Part shown: one piece after another, positions 47,401-57,820 of the stretch
Layout: the number at the start of each line of letters is the position of its first letter
Numbering within the stretch: the stretch's first letter is position 1
Assembly (NCBI RefSeq): GCF_964355755.1
Contig: NC_092678.1
Coordinates: 22,362,365-22,426,364 of the forward strand
From: Antedon mediterranea
Taxonomy: Eukaryota > Echinodermata > Crinoidea > Comatulida > Antedonidae
Direction: 5' to 3'
DNA: 64,000 nt
Program-made: the position numbers and the translations under genes
Notes under the pieces: generated by a model
What the model was told of the DNA's origin: nothing
Databases searched by the model: none
What the model saw: the letters and a program-made list of their open reading frames with translations, nothing else

Positions 47401-50400
47401 AGTGATATGCCCAAATGTGGTAGTGATATGCCCAAATGTGGTAGTGATATGCCTAAATGTGGTAGTGATATGCCTAAATGTGGTAGTGATATGCCTAAAT
47501 GTGGTAGTGATATGCCCAAATGTAGTAGTGATATGCCCAAATGTAGTAGTGATATGCCCAAATGTAGTAGTGATATGCCCAAATGTAGTAGTGATATGCC
47601 CAAATGTGGTAGTGATATGCCCAAATGTGGTAGTGATATGCCTAAATGTGGTAGTGATATGCCTAAATGTGGTAGTGATATGCCCAAATGTAGTAGTGAT
47701 ATGCCCTAATGTAGTAGTGATATGCCCAAATGTAGTAGTGATATGCCCAAATGTAGTAGTGATATGCCCAAATGTGGTAGTGATATGCCCAAATGTGGTA
47801 GTGATATGCCCAAATGTGGTAGTGATATGCCCAAATGTGGTAGTGATATGCCCAAATGTGGTAGTGATATGCCCAAATGTGGTAGTGATATGCCCAAATG
47901 TGGTAGTGATATGCCCTAATGTGGTAGTGATATGCCCAAATGTGGTAGTGATATGCCCAAATGTGGTAGTGATATGCCCAAATGTGGTAGTGATATGCCT
48001 AAATGTGGTAGTGATATGCCCAAATGTGGTAGTGATATGCCCAAATGTGGTAGTGATATGCCCAAATGTGGTAGTGATATGCCTAAATGTGGTAGTGATA
48101 TGCCCAAATGTGGTAGTGATATGCCCAAATGTGGTAGTGATATGCCCAAATGTGGTAGTGATATGCCCAAATGTGGTAGTGATATGCCCAAATGTGGTAG
48201 TGATATGCCCAAATGTGGTAGTGATATGCCCAAATGTGGTAGTGATATGCCTAAATGTGGTAGTGATATGCCCAAATGTGGTAGTGATATGCCCAAATGT
48301 GGTAGTGATATGCCCAAATGTGGTAGTGATATGCCCAAATGTGGTAGTGATATGCCCAAATGTGGTAGTGATATGCCCAAATGTAGTAGTGATATGCCCA
48401 AATGTGGTAGTGATATGCCTAAATGTGGTAGTGATATGCCTAAATGTAGTAGTGATATACCCAAATGTGGTAGTGATATGCCTAAATGTGGTAGTGATAT
48501 GCCCAAATGTAGTAGTGATATGCCCAAATGTAGTAGTGATATGCCCAAATGTAGTAGTGATATGCCCAAATGTAGTAGTGATATGCCCAAATGTGGTAGT
48601 GATATGCCTAAATGTGGTAGTGATATGCCCAAATGTGGTAGTGATATGCCCAAATGTGGTAGTGATATGCCTAAATGTGGTAGTGATATGCCTAAATGTA
48701 GTAGTGATATGCCCAAATGTGGTAGTGATATGCCCAAATGTGGTAGTGATATGCCTAAATGTGGTAGTGATATGCCCAAATGTAGTAGTGATATGCCCAA
48801 ATGTGGTAGTGATATGCCTAAATGTGGTAGTGATATGCCCAAATGTGGTAGTGATATGCCTAAATGTGGTAGTGATATGCCCAAATGTGGTAGTGATATG
48901 CCCAAATGTGGTAGTGATATGCCCAAATGTGGTAGTGATATGCCCAAATGTGGTAGTGATATGCCTAAATGTGGTAGTGATATGCCCAAATGTGGTAGTG
49001 ATATGCCTAAATGTGGTAGTGATATGCCCAAATGTGGTAGTGATATGCCTAAATGTGGTAGTGATATGCCCAAATGTAGTAGTGATATGCCCAAATGTGG
49101 TAGTGATATGCCCAAATGTGGTAGTGATATGCCTAAATGTGGTAGTGATATGCCCAAATGTAGTAGTGATATGCCCAAATGTAGTAGTGATATGCCCAAA
49201 TGTAGTAGTGATATGCCTAAATGTAGTAGTGATATGCCTAAATGTAGTAGTGATATGCCCAAATGTAGTAGTGATATGCCCAAATGTGGTAGTGATATGC
49301 CTAAATGTGGTAGTGATATGCCCAAATGTAGTAGTGATATGCCCAAATGTAGTAGTGATATGCCCAAATGTAGTAGTGATATGCCCTAATGTAGTAGTGA
49401 TATGCCCAAATGTAGTAGTGATATGCCCAAATGTGGTAGTGATATGCCCAAATGTGGTAGTGATATGCCCAAATGTGGTAGTGATATGCCCAAATGTGGT
49501 AGTGATATGCCCAAATGTAGTAGTGATATGCCCAAATGTAGTAGTGATATGCCCAAATGTGGTAGTGATATGCCCAAATGTGGTAGTGATATGCCCAAAT
49601 GTGGTAGTGATATGCCCAAATGTGGTAGTGATATGCCCAAATGTGGTAGTGATATGCCCAAATGTGGTAGTGATATGCCCAAATGTAGTAGTGATATGCC
49701 CTAATGTAGTAGTGATATGCCCAAATGTAGTAGTGATATGCCCAAATGTAGTAGTGATATGCCCAAATGTAGTAGTGATATGCCCAAATGTGGTAGTGAT
49801 ATGCCCAAATGTGGTAGTGATATGCCCAAATGTGGTAGTGATATGCCTAAATGTGGTAGTGATATGCCCAAATGTGGTAGTGATATGCCCAAATGTGGTA
49901 GTGATATGCCCAAATGTGGTAGTGGTATGCCTAAATGTGGTAGTGATATGCCCAAATGTGGTAGTGATATGCCCAAATGTGGTAGTGATATGCCCAAATG
50001 TGGTAGTGATATGCCCAAATGTGGTAGTGATATGCCTAAATGTGGTAGTGATATGCCCAAATGTGGTAGTGATATGCCCAAATGTGGTAGTGATATGCCC
50101 AAATGTGGTAGTGATATGCCTAAATGTGGTAGTGATATGCCCAAATGTGGTAGTGATATGCCCAAATGTGGTAGTGATATGCCCAAATGTGGTAGTGATA
50201 TGCCCAAATGTAGTAGTGATATGCCCAAATGTGGTAGTGATATGCCCAAATGTGGTAGTGATATGCCCAAATGTAGTAGTGATATGCCCTAATGTGGTAG
50301 TGATATGCCTAAATGTGGTAGTGATATGCCCAAATGTAGTAGTGATATGCCCAAATGTAGTAGTGATATGCCCAAATGTAGTAGTGATATGCCCAAATAT

Positions 50401-53400
50401 GGTAGTGATATGCCTAAGATATGCCCAAATATAGTAGTGATATGCCCAAATATGGTAATGATATGCCTAAATGTGGTAGTGATATGCCCAAATATTGTAG
50501 TGACATGCCCACATATGGTAGTGGTATGACATGTCCAATATAGGCACATCACATTTTTTTGTCACATAAAGTTTGATAGTGTAAACAGAGCTTTATTATG
50601 AAAACTATATAAACATATACCACCAAACAAAAATTTTAAATTCGTTTGACATATCTGAATCTTAATTCCTTATTCTTTTTATGTCGACATCAATGACAAT
50701 AAAAAAGTTTAAATATTTGTATGTTTGACCTGTTGTCAGTTTATCATTCTCAACCCATTTTTCTTCTGCCTGTTAACTCCTAAATTTATAAATCAAACTG
50801 ACAGCTTTTGATATTTTCTTCGCCCATCCCAAAAATATTTTACCAACGGAGGCTCCATGAAAAATGAATTCGCCCATTTTTTCACTAGCAGCTGTCCATG
50901 ATGACAGAATAAAGAGGGAGAATTCAAAATAGGCTACCCTTCTTTAAAACTGTAACTGTATTATTGATACTGGAGTCAAATTTAGGAATGTAACTCTTTC
51001 ATTTCTGTGTTTTTTACCCCCCCTTCCCCAGAGAAAACTCAATGGTATTTTTAAGCAAGATCAGAGGGGATTGTCATAAAGCATTATTTCTATTTAATAA
51101 CCTAAGAGTTAGATAATTAAATGTTTTGACATTTTTAAACAGTTTAATTTCTAAACGGTTATAGATTTTGTTGCTATGGGTGACTTTAAACACTTCCCAA
51201 ATTAGAGAGACCCCCACCCACACCCTTCTCTAAAGCAAGATAGTTTTTTGAAATCCACATCACCCTGAAAACCTCTAATTCTAACTGATTTAAAAACTCC
51301 AAAATTCATCAGCTCAAATGAAGCATTCAGTCCAGAATCATGTTTACTAAATTCAATTTTCAGGCCAATTATTTTAGGAATTCAATGAATTATGGTATTT
51401 TGATATTTGTATGATTTTTTTAAAAAGTTCTGCTCCAGTGAAATTTTTGGATTAACCTGTTTTGATCATGTGACCAGCTGATGAGCCTACCACCTGCCTA
51501 ATTCCCCCCTATCTCGACTCGTAAACAGGTCATCTTAGATCCAAAAACCCTTGGTTGAAATGTTTGAGAACAGATTTACAGATTTCCTCCTATAAAATTT
51601 GTCTACAATATCAAACTAGATTGACAAAAAAGTGTGATGTGCCTAAATATGGTAGTGCTATGCCCAAATATGGTAGTGCTATGCCCAAATAAGGTAGTAA
51701 TATGCCCAAGTATGGTAGTAATATGCCCAAGTATGGTAGTAATATGCCTAAATATGGTAGTGATATGTCATCATCATGTCTATATATGTATGGTACATCA
51801 CATTTTTTGTCACATAAACTTTGATAGTGTAGACAGAGCTTAACAGTGTGTGAAAGCATTTAGTATGACAGCATTCTCCTGTTTTTTTTCCCTTCCCATA
51901 TTGATTTACCATTTGAAACATTCAATAGTACGTCTCAATATAAAATTAAATTACATTTAAACTACATGATAAAACATTTACTGTCTCTTGTTTGATATAT
52001 CTTCTTTTTGTCTGCTCTGCTCAGTAAAAAGATATGATTATTACTGCTCACTGTCTGTGTTCCTGTGGTTTGAATATAACTCTCATGAGATCTGCCTATA
52101 TTTAGTAAAATAATTGCAAATTGTACAAACCATGAAAGTCGTTTTTAGTCTGACTTTGGAAGAATGTTTTGTCTATTATATCTGTTAAAAAAAAAAGTTG
52201 GTAACAGTCAATTTAAAACATGGAATTTTTAAAATAAATATTAATTTTAGGTTTTTTTGTTAGATTATAAAAAAAGTAATTTATTAACTGCAAAGCATGT
52301 AATGGTATTAAACTGACATTCCAATACATTACTTAGTTTTATGGAAAAAAAAAATTTGAGGCGTTTGTAATATTAATAGGTAGTTTTTCGAACTTTGTGT
52401 AGGCAGGGGCGTAGGCTATTTGACAACTTATGTCATAAATTAAAGTTTAAATGCAAAGACAAACAAAAAATGAATAAATTAACTTTAAAAGGTCGTCACC
52501 TAATTCACTTATGACATCTTTTAGTGTATTGTTAGTAACAAAAATACCTAAAATTTGCCAATGTGAGTGACTTATGGTACCTGGAGACTTGGACTGTGGG
52601 TAGCTTACTGTCATTTTATGGAAATATATGATACAAGTACTTGGTAACATGTTTTAGTAATTAATTGAAAAATGTAAAGGTGGACATGGCTTGACCACTA
52701 GTGAACAAATCAAGTTTAATTTGACCACAAGTAAAGCAATACCATTTACACATTGGTTGTATTCTATCTGCCAGAATAATATTAAAATACTCTATTTATT
52801 TAGTCCGATGCTGTTTCATGGGCCCAGCTTCCCCTTTAAATTGTTAATATTACAATGCAAAGATAAGACATGATTAGTTTAAAGCTCTGTCTACACTATC
52901 AAACTTTATGTGACAAAAAATGTGATGTGCCCATATATGGACAACCCATATTTGGGTACATCACAATTTTGTTGACAAACTAGTTTGATAGTGTAGACAG
53001 AGCTTTGGTTCAGAACCTAATTTTACAATTTATAGGCCTTGAAGGCCCCCTTTTTCAAAATCGTGGAATCACCACTGCATGTGAGGTGAACAAATATTGA
53101 TTTTTTACATACAGTTGTAGAGAACCTTTCTTTAGCCCACTATTTAGAGTAAACTTATAATGAGTGGAAATATAATACATTATAAAACACTAATGCCAAA
53201 CCATATAATTGGACACCCATATTCATGTGACACGACTTTCCTATATTTTAATTGAACACATTATTGGATCCTAAACGTGTCCCCTTTAGCCACAACACAC
53301 TTTTTTAATAAGGTTCTCTATTTTATTGTACTCATACCATACAAACCTAGTGGTGTTAGGGTTGTAGACTGATTGAATATAGTGGCACTTGATAGGAATG

Positions 53401-55070
53401 TTCCTGTTGGCCTACCTTTTACTTACAGGCACCTGCAGACACAATACACTTGTTATTACTTACCAAACATTATTTATTAAGTCTTACTAGTGTTAACTGG
53501 CCGCTGGTCAAGGTCTAAATTGTGAATTTATTGCCAGTGATAAAATCAATAAACTCAAATGATATTTAATCCACAAAAATGAAAATACCAATACCAAGTG
53601 CAATGGGAATGTTTCTAATGATGGATAAATTCAATTTGTTGAAAGGAATGGTACAAATGAATGTCTTATGCTACCTCTAGGCTATCAATCTTGGCCTGTA
53701 ATTGCTGGCTGTCTTGTTAAAAGTGTATTGTGAATTATTGATAGTGCTGTTGACTTTAAAACCCTTCTAGAAATGTGGATATTATGTTTCTGGGTTGATG
53801 GTAGACAGTTAAATTTTTTAAGGGTAAAACTACTGTAAAAGCAGGGAGGAGTGTAATTTCACTCTTCCATGGTAAAAGTAAATGATCAGAGCACAACGCT
53901 GAAATTGTGGCATAATTTTAAAAATGATTAGAAGGTAGAATAACTTAAATTAAAATCAAATGTTATAGAGAAAAACAATTTAAAAATATTAAACCGTAAA
54001 AATAAAATGAGAATTTGTAACTTAATACTGTACAAAGTTCAGCCATTTGAATCTGTTTAAACTTTAAAATGTTTGTACTGGTTACAAGAAATTGGGACCA
54101 ATTTTGTATAATTATGTTTATGAAAAGAATATTATCATTTAACAAACACAAGGAAGACTTTTAAAAATGATAGCGTACCGTAGGTAATTCGGACAAAAAT
54201 GTTTTGAGTCAAAAGGGCAATATGGGGTGGATTTCCTTCTATCCCCTAAGTATCTAATAATGACATTAAAATATGGTTTCTCTAATTATAATACTCTAGT
54301 GTTTCCTTTTCTCTTTTAGGAGGCTTTCGACAAGGAAATATCGCTGCCCAATGGGAGTACAGGATCTCTTCTTCAGTTCACGTTGCCAGGTCAGACAAGG
54401 TGGGGATTAGGAAATTGGTTATTTCGCTAAAACTATTTGTATGATTTTGTCCTAAAATGTGATTAACATACTGTAATGTAATAGAAGAATCATGTAAAAA
54501 TTATTGTATTACAGTATTACATTGTTTTAAGCTATGTCTACACTATCAAACTTTGTCATATCACTACCATATTTGGGTATATCACTACCATATTTAGGCA
54601 CATCACACTTTTTTTGTCAAACTAGTTTGATAGTGTAGACAGAGGTTTACTCATGAGTTTGTTTGTGTAGAGGCAGTCAGTCACTGTAATAAACTTAAAG
54701 CTTGCTAAATTATTAAAAAAATGATTACATTTGAACTCTCTAAATATGTTTGTCTTCCAGGATCGTGTTCCTTTTGAGTTGGGACATCCACATTGATGAA
54801 GAGGACAAAGTTCACCAGGTCATTGACCTTGTTCCAAAAGCATCGTCAACAGGTAAGCTAATGAGTGGTTTTGATTGGTCGATATTGGCTGACTTCATAA
54901 TTAATTCAATTTTTTTTTAAAGTTTCAATTTTGTTTTCTACTTTGCAGTTTATGATGTTGATGAAAATGACATTTTAAAAAGTTTACCAGAAAAGTTTTT
55001 GTTGATGGTGAAGACCCTTGGCATGGAGCACGCCCTTAGTACTCTGTTTAAAAGTGTCTGTGAACAATAA
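41417..55070 (+). CDS. CENPP: Centromere protein P (CENP-P), complete, eight coding exons
   Basis: Exons: 41417-41586, 42402-42605, 42986-43055, 43466-43621, 44767-44982, 54320-54399, 54761-54852 and 54949-55070; together 1,110 bases, 369 residues. All introns are GT-AG and the frame is kept throughout. CENP-P is a subunit of the CENP-O/P/Q/R/U complex of the inner kinetochore (CCAN) and acts at centromeres. Recognition rests on SLTGIHF in exon 4, EWYDHRQRTYEHFK in exon 5, LSWDIHIDEED and VIDLVPKAS in exon 7, and LGMEHALSTLFKSVCE at the end, each matching human CENP-P in order. Exon 2 (EKLVEQLKMEIESLESELDS) forms the N-terminal coiled coil. Human CENP-P has 288 residues, so this one has a longer N-terminus. 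A second ATG at 41522 (MAGYSDGDF) would remove 35 residues. The ATG at 41417 has A at -3 and G at +4. Intron 5 is 9.3 kb because of a repeat array. Confidence 0.93.
41680..42370. repeat. CTAG/AGGCCT-rich low-complexity island in CENPP intron 1
   Basis: About 690 bases consist almost entirely of short words built from CTAG, TAGTAG, AGGCCTA and GCTAGC, with no fixed period. Scattered smaller patches of the same words occur at 6690-6880, 11465-11515, 13680-13692 and 41179-41213, so it is a genome-wide sequence habit concentrated here. The coding exons on either side are normal in composition. Confidence 0.8.
43676..43817. mobile_element. Short inverted-repeat element (TCTACACTATCAAA family) in CENPP intron 4
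   Basis: TTCTGTATACACTATCAAAC is on the left and TGTGATAGTGTGGACAGAGC then TTTAA on the right. One core unit and ATGACATTATCATGTCC lie inside. It starts 54 bases after the exon 4 donor at 43622. Confidence 0.9.
43818..44766 (+). other. Rest of CENPP intron 4
   Basis: AT-rich intron sequence ending in the acceptor CTATTTTTAG at 44766. No repeat or second gene was recognised. Confidence 0.6.
45026..50595. mobile_element. Inverted-repeat element enlarged to 5.6 kb by an internal minisatellite
   Basis: The left end (TTAAACGGTCTGTCTACGCT then ATCAAACTAGTTTGAC) and right end (TCACATAAAGTTTGATAGTG then TAAACAGAGCTTT) are those of the family that elsewhere spans 120-250 bp. Between them lies the 21-bp array at 45078-50528. 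The array therefore grew inside one element, which sits in CENPP intron 5 starting 43 bases after the donor at 44983. Confidence 0.92.
45078..50528 (+). repeat. Giant 21-bp minisatellite, about 258 copies
   Basis: The unit contains AGTGATATGCCCAAATGT plus GGT or AGT. Units vary mainly at two sites, GCCC/GCCT and TGTGG/TGTAG, plus a rarer CCCTAATG form. The 21-bp phase is kept without a slip from about 45078 to 50410. At both edges units carry AAATATGG as in ordinary family members, while the inside is homogenised to AAATGTRG. Because 21 is divisible by 3 the array is open for 1,787 codons on the + strand (repeat VVVICPN) and in long stretches of other frames (MPKCGSD plus, LGISLPH minus). These are not taken as genes. 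Confidence 0.97.
50596..51592 (+). other. CENPP intron 5, unique part
   Basis: AT-rich intron sequence with no recognisable feature on either strand. Confidence 0.5.
51593..51843. mobile_element. Short inverted-repeat element with about six core units, CENPP intron 5
   Basis: The left end TTTGTCTACAATATCAAACT is worn; the right end CTTTGATAGTGTAGACAGAG then CTTAA is intact. Six units of the 21-bp core (GTAGTGCTATGCCCAAATAT, AGTAATATGCCCAAGTATGG and similar) lie inside. It is an intermediate stage of the expansion, only 1.0 kb from the giant array. Confidence 0.92.
51844..52878 (+). other. CENPP intron 5, unique part
   Basis: AT-rich; no feature recognised. Minor open frames on both strands lack coding character. 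Confidence 0.5.
52879..53006. mobile_element. Short inverted-repeat element (TCTACACTATCAAA family), CENPP intron 5
   Basis: TTAAAGCTCTGTCTACACTA is on the left and TTTGATAGTGTAGACAGAGC on the right, both intact, with almost no core unit (CCCATATTTGGGTACATCA). At 128 bp it is a minimal copy. Confidence 0.92.
53007..54319 (+). other. CENPP intron 5, 3' part
   Basis: AT-rich intron ending in CTTTTCTCTTTTAG before exon 6. No further feature recognised. Confidence 0.5.
54527..54648. mobile_element. Short inverted-repeat element in CENPP intron 6
   Basis: TTAAGCTATGTCTACACTAT is on the left and AGTTTGATAGTGTAGACAGA on the right. Two reversed core units (CATATCACTACCATATTTGG and one more) are inside. 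It fills a third of the 361-bp intron between exons 6 and 7. Confidence 0.92.
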
Positions 55071-55182
55071 TTTGTCAGATATTAAATATGTGAGTAAATG
55101 ATTATGATTTGTTCTTAGTGCAGTTTTTAAGCGCAACACAAACATTTTTCAAACAGTTTTTTACATAAAATATAACTCTAAG

Positions 55183-55413
55183 ATCCCTTACTAAGGTAAT
55201 ACCTTCAGGACCAAACAAAGGTTCTCCTCAAAAAGTCTGTCCCCTTGATAGGTATTGGATGTAATGATACAGCGTAATTATTTCCTCATGTTTCACAGGG
55301 AAAGTGCCCCCTGAATAGAACATTCCATTGAACTGGTTGTAGTGTTAAAATTACTGATTCTTTCACCCTCAATAAGGGGTGTCCAAAAGAAGGGGTAGCA
55401 ACTGTAGTTAAAA
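55183..55413. repeat. Decayed TA-flanked repeat, related to 18494-18715
   Basis: CCTCAATAAGGGGTGTCCAA and GGGGTAGCAACTGTA match the right end of the 18494-18715 element (TTAATAGGGGTGTCCCAAAG and GGTTCGACTGTA). Other parts (TCTGTCCCCTTGATAGG) also fit. Boundaries are uncertain. Confidence 0.45.
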
Positions 55414-57511
55414 ACTTTATTTTGTTAATGTTACAGCACACCTCTTAGCTGTAGTTGTCCCTTCCTCATTCTAGAATGATTAAACTGCTCAGACATACAT
55501 AGATTATTGTATTCGTTCCACCAGGGACCTTCCACTTCATTCAATATACACAATATTTAATGCACATGGATAGGCCTGACAGCTGGGTTGAACATAAACA
55601 ATGGTTGGGATTTGAATAATATAGATATATAATTGTAGCTGTTATCATATTATGATTAATGTATTACTTTGATATATCTTCTCACGATAAGTGTGGTACC
55701 AACAACTCCTTAGATTTCTTTTTTGTTTTTTAAATATGTACATTTAGTTTAGGACTTTATTCATTTCTGACTATATTTACACTATACAAAATGATTTTTA
55801 AACAAAAGTATTATTATTTCTTAAATTATTAAATAGAATATAAAAAAAAAAGCATCATTTAAAGAAGAAAGAACAATAAATAAATCTGTTCCGCTTTTTG
55901 TGAGAAATATTTCTTGTTCAAATTGTATGATTGTACTGTATGTGCTGATATGCTTATAGTTTTCAACAACCCTGTTTTTAACCAAAGAATATCTTATTAA
56001 CTTTTAGATGGATCATTAATTAATTGGTGCAATTCGTGTCATGGAAAAAAGAGCACATCTATACAGAAAATGTAGATGAGTTTGTGTAGAGCGCAGCAGA
56101 TCAGTCTGAAGATTTAAAAGCTGGCGAAGGAAAAAATTCTCTTTGGGAGAGTTGTTTAGATTTGAACTAAGTAATTTTGACTATTAGTAGTCATTTCGTC
56201 CCTGTATCTATCATCACTGGTACATTTAAAGTTCATTACTGTAATGTACTTGCAATGTAAGGGGTCAATTCCTCCCAGGTTATGTACCTGTACAGTACGT
56301 GGTATTATGTATATATTATGGTAGGTGTATCCACTGTACAGTATTTAAGATATTTTAACTAATAATATATATTAATTTAGATTTTTTTTATAATATTGAA
56401 CTATCTAGTTTAAAATGCAGGTACAGACCAAATACCATATTTGACCTATTAATATTAATGGACTATAATTATAATACATTGTAAACCACATTAATTGTAA
56501 GAATATATTGTGATCCATTGGTTCACCTTAGCACAGTGTAAATAATTGTAAATCTTTATATAAATTTGTATTTGTACAGCACTATCTAATACATGTTTGT
56601 AAATCATTTCTTAAAAAGAAAACAAAAAACCCATTAATTTTTGTATTTAAACTGATTACACATTTGTTCACTCACTTTCATTTGCCATTCGATTTTTGCA
56701 TGAACGGCGTTCCATACATATGACTCAATAGCAGTTGTTACTTAAACTTTGTCAACAAAGATTAAATAGTAAAAGTGTCAAAGTGGCGTTAAAAATATTA
56801 AAGACATTATCACCGCAACAAGCTAAAATTGTCTACGTCATTGTAGCCGTCGCGTGATCACGTATCAGCACGCACTTTTGGGTAAAAAAGACAGTCTGTG
56901 TTCCGTAATGCCAACATGCTGCATGTTTTACGCAGAAAAAGCATATAATAATAGCTATACTCGACGCAAATGCTATATTTTAACTATCTGAGCCATTGCA
57001 AGAAAGCATAGGCCTAATTCTCGACGCATGTACTTTTCTTTATACTGGTATCTGGGCTAGTGTCGGTATATCTGTGTAAGTGCACGGTGACGCGTTGGCA
57101 GTGCCGCGTTCACGGTGACGCATTTACGGTTGACGGGTTCATAGTGCCGCGTTCTCATTGAGATATACATGTCACACTCACCAGATTGACCAGGTCAGGG
57201 CTGCCCTGAGCCTTGCAGCAGTTGACAAGGCAATGGTCTTTCTCGGTCACATTGAAATTAAATTAACAACGTTTATTCGTCGGGTTATCTTCAATTTCCA
57301 TGTTGTGTTGATTCATTAGAATTCTCCAAAAAATTGAGTCATTTTCGTGATTATTAAACGATAAGTCACGTGAGTGTATCAGGTGATTGATAGCAGTTGA
57401 CAGGACGGCATCCGTCACTAATCCTACACAAGTTGAGAATCACTCAAACTAAATCACGGTTGTGTTTTATTGAGGGTGGACGGACACTTTATCAACTGCC
57501 TTAATTTGTCT

Positions 57512-57820
57512 AGTGTTCGTTGGGAGAAATGGGCAGTTTCAACTCGACAAAAAAAAGGCGCCAATATAATGTACTATTAGCCTGCCGACAAAAAAGGCGC
57601 AATAAATGCTTCATCATTTAAAAGATGCAACACCTTAATAAAAAGCGTAGTTTTCCTTTCTCGTTTTTGTTGGAGAAATGGACAGTTTCAACTGACAAAA
57701 AAAGGCGCCAATATAATGTACTACTTTTAGCCTGCCGACAAAAGAAGGCGCGATAAATGCTTCATCAATTGCAAGATTCAATACCTTAATAAAAAACGTA
57801 GTTTTGTTTAGTGTTTTTTA
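57512..57820 (+). repeat. Two-copy tandem repeat, about 150 bp, with GGCGCC motifs
   Basis: Both copies share GAGAAATGG(G/A)CAGTTTCAACT, AAAAAAGGCGCCAATATAAT, TAGCCTGCCGACAAAA, AAATGCTTCATCA and CCTTAATAAAAA-CGTAGTTTT. Copy one is about 57512-57660 and copy two about 57661-57820. GGCGCC and AAGGCGC words make it stand out from the AT-rich surroundings. Confidence 0.88.

Noticed and set aside
45071-50434. 1,787-codon + strand frame and its long companions on both strands as protein genes
   Set aside because: They are pure consequences of a stop-free 21-bp tandem repeat within a transposable element in an intron; no start context, domain or unique sequence supports translation.
45078-50528. 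CRISPR array
   Set aside because: The units are contiguous 21-bp repeats without unique spacers, and the host is a eukaryote.
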